A DNA stretch of 64,000 nucleotides from JAHFUI01 sp039931615 (GTDB taxonomy: Bacteria; Acidobacteriota; Vicinamibacteria; Vicinamibacterales; CAVVIG01), in assembly GCA_039931615.1 (NCBI GenBank), contig JBDTRR010000001.1, positions 248,001 to 312,000 of the forward strand, read 5' to 3'. Made by a program: the position numbers and the translations under genes. The notes beneath the pieces are model-generated. The model made no database searches. It had not been told where the DNA came from and saw only the letters and a list, made by a program, of their open reading frames with translations. Within the stretch, counting starts at the first letter, position 1, and the number at the start of each line of letters is the position of its first letter. Below, piece by piece: positions 15,043 to 23,952 of the stretch.

Positions 15043-17178
15043 GTGGGTGTGTTTCTGCTGGCAGTGCTGTTGTCGTCGTCTCTCCAAGCCGGTCAATCCG
15101 TCATCATTTGCTCGGTCACGGCTGATGGCGCGCCCGTCGCGGGTGCGGAGATTGTCGTCGCCGGGATGACCTACGCGACCGACGCCGGCGGTGCGGTTCA
15201 GATCGTCGTCAGTCCCGGGCCGGTGCAAATCACGGTGGCCAAACCGGGGTTTGCGCCGGTGACGACGACGGTTACCGTCGCCACTGGTCAACGGCAAGCG
15301 GTGTCGATCGAGCTGGAACAGCCGCCGAGAATCGAAGAGACCGTCACCGTTTCCGCGACGCGATCGACGACCCGGCTTCAGGATCAGCCGCTGCGCGTCG
15401 AGGTCGTCGACCAGGAAGAAATCGACGAGAAGGCGATGATGACGCCGGGCAGCGTGGCGATGCTGCTCAACGAGACGACCGGTCTGCGCGTGCAGACGAC
15501 GGCGCCATCGCTCGGCGCCGCGAACGTGCGAATCCAGGGACTACGGGGACACTACTCACAGCTGCTGGCGGACGGCTTGCCGCTGTACGGCGCACAGGGC
15601 GATTCGCTCAGTCTCCTGCAGGTGCCGCCGCTGGATCTGGGCCAGGTGGAAATCATCAAGGGCGTGGCGTCGGCGCTCTACGGCGCCGCCGCGCTTGGTG
15701 GCGTCGTGAACCTGGTGTCGCGCCGGCCGCGCGAGACCGAATCGCGGCTCCTGGCCAACGCCACGTCACAGAGCGGCCGCGATGTGGCGGCCTACCACGC
15801 GCAGGCGCCTGCCGGCGCGTGGGCGTGGACGCTGCTCGGCAGCTACAACGGTCAAACCGGACGCGATCTCGATGGCGACGGGTGGTCTGATCTGCCAACC
15901 TTCAATCGCGGTGTGATCCGGCCGCGTGTGTTCTTCGACAACCGGCAAGGCGATACCGTGTTGGCGACGCTCGGCGTCATCACGGAAAATCGCGAAGGTG
16001 GAACGCTTCCGCTGCGCACCGCGCCGGACGGCCGGCCGTTCCGAGAGGCGCTGGACACGCGCCACGTCGACGGCGGATTCGTCGGCCGTTGGGTCATCGC
16101 CGGCAGCCGCGTGCTGTCCGTGCGCGCGTCGGCGCTCCGCCAGGCGCAACAGCGGCAGATGGGAGAGGTGAGCGAGCGCGGCACGAGGGCGGTGCGGTTC
16201 GCGGAAGGGTCCCTGCAAGGAATTGCCGGCCGCCAGACATGGGTGATTGGCACCGCGTTCCAACAGGATCGATTCACGCTCGATCAACTGCCGCAGTTCG
16301 ACTACCGGTTTTCGGCGCCGGCCGTGTTTGCGCAGAACGAAGCGTCGTTCGGCCCGAAATTCACACTCGGTGTGAGCGCGCGGGCCGACCTGCACTCGGA
16401 GTACGGCACGCTGCTCTCGCCCAGGCTGTCCGTGCTCGTCAGGCCGTGGTCCGGTTGGACCGTTCGGGTCGCCGCGGGAACTGGCGCGTTCGCGCCGACG
16501 CCCTTCCTCGAGGAAACCGAGGAAGCCGGCCTGTCGCGTCTGCTCCCGCTGCGCGGACTACGGGCCGAGCGGGCGCGCGGAACGTCGGTGGACGTGACCC
16601 GCGTGCTGGGCCCGCTCGAGGTCACCGGCACGGTGTTCGGGTCGCTCGTCAACGATCCGGTGCAGCAGCAGGTCGCCGACGCCGCCCACGTCAGGCTGAT
16701 CAACGCCGACGGTCCGACGCGGACGACGGGGACCGAGCTGTTGCTGCGTTACCGGGCGGGAGAATTCAGCGCCTGGGTCACGCATGGCTGGACGCGCTCG
16801 ACGGAGATCGACCCGGACCGGGGCGGTCGCCGTGAGGTCCCGCTGACCCCGGGACAAACGGCATCGTTCACGGTGATGTGGGAACTCGAAAGCCGGGGCC
16901 GGCTGGGTATCGAAGGGTACTACACGGGTCGCCAGACGCTGGACGAGAACCCGTACCGGTCCGCGGGGCATCCCTATGTGCTGCTCGGCGCGCTTGCGGA
17001 GCGCACGTTCAGAGGCATCGGTCTCTTTCTCAACAGCGAAAACCTGCTCGACGTCCGACAGACCCGGGACGATCCAGCGGTGCTGCCGTCGCGGCGCGCC
17101 GACGGTCGATGGACGGTCGATGCGTGGGCGCCGCTCGATGGACGGGTCATCAACGGCGGCATCCGGGTGACCTTCTAG
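15043..17178 (+). CDS. TonB-dependent outer-membrane receptor
   Basis: The order is a signal peptide, a carboxypeptidase-regulatory-like beta-sandwich (about residues 20-92, SVTADGAPVAGAEIVVAG), a TonB box region EETVTVSATR (98-107), a plug domain (VAMLLNETTGLRVQTT, RIQGLRGHYSQLLADGLPL, GAASALYG-like block) and a 22-strand barrel ending in a C-terminal phenylalanine (IRVTF). Ligands are probably iron-siderophore, vitamin or sugar complexes; the plug most resembles receptors for small chelates. GGGGAGG ends at 15043, so the second GTG at 15049 may be the real start. It is convergent with the DUF885 gene, overlapping by 4 bp. Confidence 0.88.
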   Translation: MGVFLLAVLLSSSLQAGQSVIICSVTADGAPVAGAEIVVAGMTYATDAGGAVQIVVSPGPVQITVAKPGFAPVTTTVTVATGQRQAVSIELEQPPRIEETVTVSATRSTTRLQDQPLRVEVVDQEEIDEKAMMTPGSVAMLLNETTGLRVQTTAPSLGAANVRIQGLRGHYSQLLADGLPLYGAQGDSLSLLQVPPLDLGQVEIIKGVASALYGAAALGGVVNLVSRRPRETESRLLANATSQSGRDVAAYHAQAPAGAWAWTLLGSYNGQTGRDLDGDGWSDLPTFNRGVIRPRVFFDNRQGDTVLATLGVITENREGGTLPLRTAPDGRPFREALDTRHVDGGFVGRWVIAGSRVLSVRASALRQAQQRQMGEVSERGTRAVRFAEGSLQGIAGRQTWVIGTAFQQDRFTLDQLPQFDYRFSAPAVFAQNEASFGPKFTLGVSARADLHSEYGTLLSPRLSVLVRPWSGWTVRVAAGTGAFAPTPFLEETEEAGLSRLLPLRGLRAERARGTSVDVTRVLGPLEVTGTVFGSLVNDPVQQQVADAAHVRLINADGPTRTTGTELLLRYRAGEFSAWVTHGWTRSTEIDPDRGGRREVPLTPGQTASFTVMWELESRGRLGIEGYYTGRQTLDENPYRSAGHPYVLLGALAERTFRGIGLFLNSENLLDVRQTRDDPAVLPSRRADGRWTVDAWAPLDGRVINGGIRVTF

Positions 17179-19016
17179 CCGGTGATCGTCCGGATCTGTT
17201 CCGCGACGTTCCCGGCCAGCACATCGAGCGGCACGTTCCCGCCGAGGACGACGGTATCGTTGAACGCCTTGAGGTCGAACCTCGCGCCGAGCGTGGTCTT
17301 CGCCTTCTCGCGCTGCCGGATGATCTCGCTGTGTCCCACTTTGTAGCCGCACGCCTGCCCCGGCCATGAGCAATAGCGGTCGACCTCGCTCTCGACTTCT
17401 TCAGGATTCGATCCGTTGACGTCGACGAAATACTGTACGCCCTGTTCGCGCGTCCAGCGCTTGGCGTGGATGCCGGTGTCGACCACCAGGCGGCACGCCC
17501 GAAACGCCAGCGACTGCAGATAGCCAAGCCGGCCAACGGGGTCGGTGGCGTAGGCGCCCAGTTCGTCGGCGAGCTGCTCGGCGTAGAGTCCCCAGCCTTC
17601 CGAGTAGGCGTTGAAGGCGAGCAGCTGCCGGACCAGCGGCATGTTGTGCGTGTACTCGCCCTGCCAGATGTGGCCGGGAATGGCTTCATGGAACGCCAGG
17701 TCGGCCAGGCTGTACTTGCTGTGGAGGCCGGTGGTCCTGAGGTTGATCCAGAACCTGCCAGGGATCGTGCCGTCGATCGAACCGGCGCCGCCGTATGCGC
17801 CTGGGGCCCCGGGCTCTTCTTCGGGCGGCAGCCGTTTGACCTCCAGGTTCGGGTTGACGACGCGGTTGAACGCGCGCGGCATCTGCGCCCGGATCCAATC
17901 GAGCCGGTTCTGGATGAACGCCATGATCTCGGCGCGGCCGGCGTCCCCGTCTGGAAATGCATATTTGGGATCCTGCGCCAGCGCCTTCATCCGCTCGCCC
18001 ACGGTACCCTGCGAATATCCGGCCCCTTGCAGAATCGGGTCCATCTGCCCATGCAGACGCTCCAGCTCGCTCCGGCCCATCTCGTGAACCTGGTCGGGCG
18101 TCATGGCGGTGGTCGTCGACGCCTTGAGCGCCCAGCGGTAATATTCCTCACCGTGCGGCCGTGACCAGATGCCGGCGTCGTTGGTGGCCTCGGGGCGACG
18201 TGCCTGCAGCTCGCGCAGCTGGCGGTCGAGCGCCGGCGCGATTTCCTGCGCCGCGATCGCCCGGGCGCGCCCGGCCCAATTCCCGGCGATGCCTTTCGTG
18301 CGCCGCGCGATCGACTCGACGAGCGTCCCACCTTCGCGCGCGCCCTTGATCGAGAGACGCATCTGCTGCAGCGCCTTGTCGATCAGGAAGGCCGGCGGGA
18401 CGAGCCCGGCCGCACCGGCCGCCTGCATGCGGCCAAGCTCTCCATCGAGCTGCTTCGCATATGACTGCAGTCGAGCCAGATAGGCATCGGCGTCAGCGGC
18501 GTTCTCGATGCGATGGTCGCTGTCGAGGAAGCGAGGGATATCGAGATAGGCGCCGACGTTCTGAATCACGACATACGGGGTGTTGCGCCAGCCGCCCACC
18601 GGAACGTCGCCGTACGGCAGCGCGAAACCCTCCAGCGCCGTCGCATACGCGCTTCGCACCACCTCGAAACTGGTGCGGGTGGCATGGGCAAGCCCGGACG
18701 CGTTGAAGGCGCTCGCCCGTGCCAAGCCGGCGCGAAGCTGCTGCGCGATCCGCTGCTGCCCTTCGGTCGAGCGGTCGGCGAGCTGTGATCGAAGCGGTGA
18801 TCTCGCGCCGGTATCGATGCCTAACGAGGTCGCACTCTCCGGAGAAAGACGGAGAAGACCCTCAGCCAGGTCGTCGAGCAGCGCCAGCGCCTCCGCCTCG
18901 GTCGTTGTGGAGGGGGTGGGAGTGTCCTCGCGCGAGCACCCGGCCACCAGCGGCAGGGCGGCGGCCGAGGCGAGAGAAGTGATGGCGTCGCGGCGACTGA
19001 ACAATGGTTTGGACAA
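17175..19016 (-). CDS. DUF885 family Tat-exported zinc metallopeptidase-like lipoprotein
   Basis: The N-terminus has a twin-arginine motif (SRRDAITSLAS) with a lipobox VAGC, so the 613-residue protein is probably exported folded and lipid-anchored. HEAIPGH (about residue 443) is the HExxxGH-type zinc motif of the DUF885 family, and NAYSEGWGLYAEQLADE supplies the downstream glutamate ligand. DUF885 proteins are distant M32-like metallopeptidases, common in Acidobacteriota. A dipeptidase or carboxypeptidase role is plausible but unproven. It stands alone; its 5' side abuts dispersed repeat B1. Confidence 0.85.
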   Translation of the reverse strand: MSKPLFSRRDAITSLASAAALPLVAGCSREDTPTPSTTTEAEALALLDDLAEGLLRLSPESATSLGIDTGARSPLRSQLADRSTEGQQRIAQQLRAGLARASAFNASGLAHATRTSFEVVRSAYATALEGFALPYGDVPVGGWRNTPYVVIQNVGAYLDIPRFLDSDHRIENAADADAYLARLQSYAKQLDGELGRMQAAGAAGLVPPAFLIDKALQQMRLSIKGAREGGTLVESIARRTKGIAGNWAGRARAIAAQEIAPALDRQLRELQARRPEATNDAGIWSRPHGEEYYRWALKASTTTAMTPDQVHEMGRSELERLHGQMDPILQGAGYSQGTVGERMKALAQDPKYAFPDGDAGRAEIMAFIQNRLDWIRAQMPRAFNRVVNPNLEVKRLPPEEEPGAPGAYGGAGSIDGTIPGRFWINLRTTGLHSKYSLADLAFHEAIPGHIWQGEYTHNMPLVRQLLAFNAYSEGWGLYAEQLADELGAYATDPVGRLGYLQSLAFRACRLVVDTGIHAKRWTREQGVQYFVDVNGSNPEEVESEVDRYCSWPGQACGYKVGHSEIIRQREKAKTTLGARFDLKAFNDTVVLGGNVPLDVLAGNVAEQIRTITG

Positions 19017-19129
19017 CGGCGTGACTCTCCGTCCGCCGCGACGCGAACGATGACCAGGCAGCAGCCGCGCGATCCCGCTCCGACGCTGCCCGGCCGACGC
19101 GCCTGTCCGCCCGCGGCCGCCCTATTGTA

Positions 19130-19294
19130 CTAGCGAGGCTCCGCCTCAGACCGCCGAGCACCGCCAGGCGGGTGTTGGCTCCGCCTCGCTAGAGCAGTGT
19201 TGTTTGCCCCGCCCCCGGCGGGGCGAGACGTCTCGAAGGCCGGTTGATAAAACTTGACTCGTTCGCACGGATTTCCGGCCTTCAAGCCGTCTAG
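19130..19294. repeat. Dispersed repeat family B, copy 1
   Basis: About 165 bp beginning CTAGCGAGGCTCCGCCTCAG and containing two inner palindromes (GCCCCGCC..GGCGGGGC and a CGAGACGTCTCG core) recurs in inverted orientation at 38303-38466. The two copies are nearly identical over the outer 25 bp, over TGTTTGCCCCGCC..GGCGGGGCGAGACGTCTCGAAGGCCGG, and over GGATTTCCGGCCTTCAA. Only the spacer around the first hairpin and a small central patch differ. No transposase is present. It fills the gap between the DUF885 gene and the methyltransferase gene. Confidence 0.75.
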
Positions 19295-19319
19295 TCCTGA
19301 GAGTCGACTACCATGGGGC

Positions 19320-20579
19320 ATGAACGGTTCGGCTCCCAGGCGGCTGCCCCTGTTCGATCCCGACCCGCCACGCCTGGCATCAACAGACTCCGGCGCGGTA
19401 CGGCCATTCGTCGATCTGGTCAGGGACTTCAGCGAATTCGGACAGCCGTCGACCGCGGTGCGCGAAGGCCAGATCCTCTACTTGATCAATGAATTCTGGA
19501 CCGCTGGCCAGCGTCAGGCGCACTCGATCCATGAGGTGAGCTACCGGGCGTGCTTCAAGCCGCAGCTCCCGGAGTTCTTCATCAGTCGTCTCACCCAGCC
19601 CGGCGACGCCGTCTACGATCCGTTCATGGGGCGCGGAACGACTCCCGTTCAAGCCGCTCTGCTGGGGCGCCGCCCGATCGGCAACGACGTCAATCCGTTG
19701 AGTGTCCTGTTCACCCGGCCCCGGCTGGCGCCGCCACCTCTCAGCGCGGTGGCGAGCCGCCTCGACGACATCAAGTGGGACGAGGGCGAGATCGTGGAGC
19801 CGGATCTCCTGGCCTTCTACAGCCCGCGAACCCTTCGTCACGTCTGCGCGCTTCGCAGCTGGCTGATTGAACGCACGCCATCGGACCATGCCCCTGACCC
19901 GGTTGACGACTGGATTCGGATGGTCGCCATCAACCGTCTCTCCGGCCACTCCCCGGGCTTCTTCTCGGTCTATACCCTGCCGCCGAATCAGGCGGTCTCG
20001 GCGGCCTCCCAGCGGATCATCAACGAACGACGAGGACAGACACCTCCCGACCGCGACGTGAAGAAGCTGATTCTGAAGAAGACGGCCGCACTGCTTCGCG
20101 ACGGCACGATGCCGTCTCACCCACCATCGTTGCTGACCACTGGCGCCGCCCAGTCGACGCCGGCGATCGCTGACGGTGCCGTTCAGTTGGTGGTGACCTC
20201 ACCACCGTTCCTGAACATCGTGCAGTACGCCGCGGACAACTGGCTCAGAAGCTGGTTCGCGGGGATCGACGTCGCCAGCGTGGCGATCGCGCAGCACCGC
20301 ACCGAAGCCGGATGGCAGACCATGGTTCATGACACGCTGATCGAGCTGGCGCGGGTGGTCCATCCAGGCGGCCACGTGGCGTTCGAGGTCGGCGAAGTTC
20401 GCCAGGGCAAGGTCCTGCTCGAACGTCTCGTCTGGGAAGCGGCGGACGGTCTGCCGTTCGACCGGCTGTTCGTGATGGTCAACCAGCAGGAATTCACCAA
20501 GACCGCGAACTGCTGGGGAGTCAAGAACAACACCAGCGGCACGAATACCAACCGGATCGTCGTTCTGCAGAGACACTAG
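19320..20579 (+). CDS. Orphan DNA methyltransferase (N4-cytosine/N6-adenine type)
   Basis: I start at the ATG at 19320 (MNGSAPRRLPLFDPD); the upstream frame lies in repeat B1. The 419-residue protein has AdoMet motif I as DPFMGRGTTPVQAALLG (about residues 100-116) followed by NDVNPLS, and the catalytic motif IV as VVTSPPFLNIVQY (about residue 297). The TSPPF form suggests amino-group methylation of cytosine or adenine. Motif I precedes IV by nearly 200 residues, the space for a target-recognition domain, so the order is the alpha-like I-TRD-IV arrangement. No restriction endonuclease or modification partner lies nearby. A regulatory or protective orphan is likely. The recognition site is unknown. 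Confidence 0.85.
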   Translation: MNGSAPRRLPLFDPDPPRLASTDSGAVRPFVDLVRDFSEFGQPSTAVREGQILYLINEFWTAGQRQAHSIHEVSYRACFKPQLPEFFISRLTQPGDAVYDPFMGRGTTPVQAALLGRRPIGNDVNPLSVLFTRPRLAPPPLSAVASRLDDIKWDEGEIVEPDLLAFYSPRTLRHVCALRSWLIERTPSDHAPDPVDDWIRMVAINRLSGHSPGFFSVYTLPPNQAVSAASQRIINERRGQTPPDRDVKKLILKKTAALLRDGTMPSHPPSLLTTGAAQSTPAIADGAVQLVVTSPPFLNIVQYAADNWLRSWFAGIDVASVAIAQHRTEAGWQTMVHDTLIELARVVHPGGHVAFEVGEVRQGKVLLERLVWEAADGLPFDRLFVMVNQQEFTKTANCWGVKNNTSGTNTNRIVVLQRH

Positions 20580-20800
20580 CGGGATGCAGAACGAACAGAT
20601 GATTTCCGGGACCTTGCCGCCCGTCGGGCGCGCTGGCCGGCGGTCATCGTGTTGCGGTCGTCGCGTTCGCCTGCCGGCGAGCGGGATCGACCAGAACATA
20701 CCACGACCTTCCAACCCACCTGTGACAGCACGACGAGCGGGGCCCCGGTCTACAATGAGGGCGTCGTCAGCGTGTCCTCGCGAGACGGCGTGGAGTTGCG

Positions 20801-21988
20801 ATGTCGGAACTAGGTGACGCGGGACGCATGCTCGAACTGGCGGAGCAGGCCGCCCTCAAGAACGATCTGGCGTTTGCCGATGAACTGCTGAGGGGAGCGG
20901 CGCGAATCCAGGAGATCGAGCTGGGTCCGCTGCATCCGGATCTGGCCAACACGGTCAACAACCTCGCCGTCGTCGCGGAAAAGACCGGCCGGTTGGACGA
21001 TGCGGAGAAGTTGTACCGACGCGCCGTCGCGATTGCGTCCGCATCGCTGCCGATGGACGATCCGATGATCGCCGCCAGCCGGCAGAATCTGGAAGACTTC
21101 TGCCGCGCTCATGGGTTTCCACGCGAGACCCGTCCGATGATTGCACCGTTGGTCTCGGACGGGGCCGCGGGGCTGGACGCGTTCCATCGCGAGCCTGCGA
21201 CACTTCCGGCTGAGACACCGGCGTTCGTCGCCGCGGCGGCCGACGCCAGTTTTCCGCTGGAGGCGGCGCTGCCGCCGTCCGGCTCGCCGGTGTCGCGCCC
21301 CCGACCGCCGCTGGCGTCCGTGCCGCTGCCGCCCGCGCCGCGCCCGGCATCGCGCCCGCTCGCGTGGACGGCCGCCGGTGCGGTCATCGTGGTCCTGCTG
21401 ATTGCCGCGTTCCTCATGAGGCGACCGTCGACGCCGGAACCATCGACCGCTGAACCGACGATGGCGCCGCCGGCGGTAGCCACAACGCCGCCGCAGACCG
21501 CCGAGCCGCAGAGCGCCGTACCGCCGCCCCCCCAGGCCCGGGTGGAGCCGCCGGCCAGGCCGGCTCCGGTTGAAGCGCCGAAACCACCGGCGGTCGTACC
21601 GCAAAGTACCAGGTCAGGCGCCGCTGCCGCCAGGCCACCCGTTTCGTCGGCGGCCGCGGGCTCTGTCTCGCTGGCTGCCGCTCAGCTCTGCCGCACCCTG
21701 TCGACCAGTGGCGCGAACTGGCGCTGCGATCCCCCGGCCGACCCGGTGCCGCGCGGCAGACTCATCCTCTATTCACGGGTCCGATCGCCCCGGAATGGGG
21801 CGGTCGTACATCGCTGGTTTCGCGGCGCCACGCTGCGACAGTCTGTGAAGCTGCCGATCCGGGCCAGCGCGACCGAGGGTTATCGCACCTATAGCCGCCA
21901 GACCGTCGACGCCGGAGCGGACTGGCGCGTCGAAGTGACCAGCGCGCAAGGCGACGTGCTGTTCGAGCGGCGGTTCACCGTGCGATGA
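20801..21988 (+). CDS. TPR and DUF2914 membrane protein
   Basis: The first ~105 residues carry TPR helices (ELAEQAALKNDLAFADELL, HPDLANTVNNLAVVAEKTG, RLDDAEKLYRRAVAIASAS) of the kinesin-light-chain style. A proline-rich linker leads to one transmembrane helix (about 188-206, WTAAGAVIVVLLIAAFLM) and a second Pro/Ala-rich linker. The C-terminal ~90 residues (LILYSRVRSPRNGAVVHRW, YRTYSRQTVDAGADWRVEV) match DUF2914, a small beta-domain on the outer face. A scaffold linking cytoplasmic partners to the periplasm is a reasonable inference; no enzyme domain is present. A TACAAT -10-like element lies near 20750. Confidence 0.75.
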   Translation: MSELGDAGRMLELAEQAALKNDLAFADELLRGAARIQEIELGPLHPDLANTVNNLAVVAEKTGRLDDAEKLYRRAVAIASASLPMDDPMIAASRQNLEDFCRAHGFPRETRPMIAPLVSDGAAGLDAFHREPATLPAETPAFVAAAADASFPLEAALPPSGSPVSRPRPPLASVPLPPAPRPASRPLAWTAAGAVIVVLLIAAFLMRRPSTPEPSTAEPTMAPPAVATTPPQTAEPQSAVPPPPQARVEPPARPAPVEAPKPPAVVPQSTRSGAAAARPPVSSAAAGSVSLAAAQLCRTLSTSGANWRCDPPADPVPRGRLILYSRVRSPRNGAVVHRWFRGATLRQSVKLPIRASATEGYRTYSRQTVDAGADWRVEVTSAQGDVLFERRFTVR

Positions 21989-22065
21989 GGGACCCGGCGC
22001 GACTGCATCGCGCGGAGCGTCGCGACGGTTGGCGACCTTGCTCGACTCCGCCTTCCTGAAGTAGG

Positions 22066-23256
22066 GTGTCACCGGAGATCACGACGATCGCACATCACCG
22101 GCGCGGCGGGGGCCGCGCCTGGCTTGGCGCCGTTCCACGGCTGTCGCAATTTGCCGTCGAGCACCTGCTCCTGCTGCCGCTTGGCGCCGTCATCGCCATG
22201 GTGTGGGTGAACGTCCAACCGGAGAGCTACTACCAGTTCACCTACGGCATCGCGTTCGCGGTGAACGACGTCGGCATGGCGCTGTTCTTCGCGTTGATGA
22301 CCAAGGAGGTGGTCGAAGCCACGGTCCCTGGCGGAGTCCTCCATCCGTGGCGCCGCGCGCTGATGCCGGTGATGGCCGCGATCGGTGCCACCATCCTGCC
22401 GGCGCTGATTCTGGGCCCGATCGTCGGCCTGCTCGACGAGCCCGTGCTCGTCATCGGCTGGCCGGTCGTGCTCGCGACGGATCTTGCGGTCAGCTATTTC
22501 GCGGCCCGGCTGATCTTCCGCCAGCATGCCGGCGTGCCGTTTCTGCTCCTGCTGGCGATCGCCTCCGACGGGTTCGGGTTCGTCGCGCTGGCGGTGCTGA
22601 ACGCCACTCGCGACCTTCATCTCGGCCTGGGCGCCGTCATCTTGATCGCCGCCATCGGCGTCGCCGCCGGGTTGCGGCGCGCCCGCGTGACGAGCTTCTG
22701 GCCCTACCTTCTTGGTGCGGGGGGCCTTTCGTGGTACGCGCTGTTCTGGAGCGGGCTCCATCCGGCACTGGCGCTGGTGCCGGTCATGCCGTTCCTTCCG
22801 CACGCCGGGCGCGATCCGGGATTCTTCGTCGACGCACCGGCCGACGCCCGGGACACGCTCAGCCGGTTCGAGATCTGGTGGAGGTATCCCGCCCAGGTTG
22901 CCTTGTTCTTTTTCGGACTGGTCAATGCCGGAGTACCGCTCGGCGCGCTGGAACCGGGCACGCTGGGCGTGCCAATCGCGGTCATCGTCGGCAAGCCGAT
23001 CGGCATCCTGATCGGCGCCGGCATCGCCGTCGGCGCCGGCCTTCACCTGCCGCAGCGTGTTGGCTGGCGGGAACTGGTCGTGATCGGTCTTCTCGCCGCG
23101 GTTGGTTTCAGCGTCGGTCTGTTTTTTTCCGCCGCGCTCCTGCCCCCGGGACAGCTGCGATCCGAAACCAGCATGGGCGTCCTGCTCACTCTCGCCGCCG
23201 CGCCACTCGCCCTCCTGCTCGCCAGACTGCTCGGCGTCGGCCGGTTCGGACGATAG
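22066..23256 (+). CDS. Divergent NhaA-type Na+/H+ antiporter
   Basis: This 396-residue protein has about 11-12 hydrophobic helices and NhaA landmarks: FAVNDVGMALFFALMTKEV (65-82), the unwound-helix TD at 138-139 (VVLATDLAVSYF), LLAIASDGFGFVAL (162-175), GLHPALALVPVM and GKPIGI. In Escherichia coli NhaA the ion site is the Asp163-Asp164 pair in the IIDDLG helix. The aligned pair here is Ser167-Asp168, so only one of the two aspartates remains. Transport stoichiometry or specificity may therefore differ. The GTG start has a weak ribosome site. A T-rich bidirectional terminator follows. Confidence 0.8.
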   Translation: MSPEITTIAHHRRGGGRAWLGAVPRLSQFAVEHLLLLPLGAVIAMVWVNVQPESYYQFTYGIAFAVNDVGMALFFALMTKEVVEATVPGGVLHPWRRALMPVMAAIGATILPALILGPIVGLLDEPVLVIGWPVVLATDLAVSYFAARLIFRQHAGVPFLLLLAIASDGFGFVALAVLNATRDLHLGLGAVILIAAIGVAAGLRRARVTSFWPYLLGAGGLSWYALFWSGLHPALALVPVMPFLPHAGRDPGFFVDAPADARDTLSRFEIWWRYPAQVALFFFGLVNAGVPLGALEPGTLGVPIAVIVGKPIGILIGAGIAVGAGLHLPQRVGWRELVVIGLLAAVGFSVGLFFSAALLPPGQLRSETSMGVLLTLAAAPLALLLARLLGVGRFGR

Positions 23257-23260
23257 ACGA

Positions 23261-23349
23261 GAAAAAATCGATTCTGACGTAGTGCAGACCTTCAGGTTCT
23301 GCCAGACACAGCAGGCCTAACTAAAGGCCTGCACTACATCGATTTTTTC
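23261..23349. terminator. Bidirectional stem-loop terminator with embedded repeat
   Basis: GAAAAAATCGAT at 23261-23272 and ATCGATTTTTTC at 23338-23349 are perfect 12-bp inverted arms with runs of A and T at their outer ends. They give a T-run on each strand after the stem. The interior adds GACGTAGTGCAG..CTGCACTACATC and an AGGCCT hairpin, a diverged copy of repeat family A. It lies exactly between the convergent antiporter gene and the beta-barrel gene. Confidence 0.7.
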
Positions 23350-23350
23350 A

Positions 23351-23376
23351 TCCGGCTAAAGCCGGATGCCACGTAC
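23351..23376. repeat. Half copy of dispersed repeat family A
   Basis: TCCGGCTAAAGCCGGATGCCACGTAC has the right-half hairpin and the GTAC end of the family A element, directly beside the bidirectional terminator. It lies 14 bp beyond the stop codon of the beta-barrel gene. Confidence 0.6.
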
Positions 23377-23390
23377 AGAATGATGCCAAC

Positions 23391-23879
23391 TCAGGGACGG
23401 AACGTGAAGCCGACGGCGAATTTGAAATTCGGGCTCTTGAGCGCGCCGATCTTCGCCTCAGCAAACAGACCCTTGGTATGGACCAGGCCGATCAACCCGT
23501 TGAATCCGCCTTCCGACCGCGTCTCGGTCGAAAATCGGTAGACGTTGAGGGCCGGTCCGCCACCCACGTAGAGGTCCCACATCGCCAGCGCACGCGGCAG
23601 GCGGGGGGCATTGGGCGGCAAGCGATAGATGAACTCGAAGTTGACCGCGACCAGCGTCAGATCGTTGCCGACGCCAATCTCCACATTCGGCCGAAAGCGC
23701 AGTGAATCGGCCAGATCAGGGGTTTCGACATGGGCGCCGAAATAGAACTGATCCGGGTCGACGCTGGCGCCAACCCGACCTCCGACCCGTTGTGCCCGCG
23801 CCGGCGCCGCGACAGCCAACAGCACCAGTGCCGCAGCCACCGGCCAGAGACCTCTCATTCGACGACTCTCTCGCATCAA
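23391..23879 (-). CDS. Small exported beta-barrel-type protein
   Basis: A signal peptide (LWPVAAALVLLAVAAPARAQ, about 11-30) is followed by alternating strands such as GGRVGASVDPDQFYFGAHVE, SLRFRPNVEIGVGNDLTLVA, NFEFIYRLP, DLYVGGGPALNVY and FAEAKIGALKSPNFKFAVG, ending in FTFRP. The 162-residue length and terminal aromatic-rich strand fit a small outer-membrane barrel of the OmpA/OmpW fold class. Function unknown. Confidence 0.6.
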   Translation of the reverse strand: MMRESRRMRGLWPVAAALVLLAVAAPARAQRVGGRVGASVDPDQFYFGAHVETPDLADSLRFRPNVEIGVGNDLTLVAVNFEFIYRLPPNAPRLPRALAMWDLYVGGGPALNVYRFSTETRSEGGFNGLIGLVHTKGLFAEAKIGALKSPNFKFAVGFTFRP

Positions 23880-23952
23880 TACAACAACCTCCGGATTCGA
23901 TGATATGAGCGGACCGGGAAATTCGCCAGCGCTCCGAGGTCGATCCCCTCGC

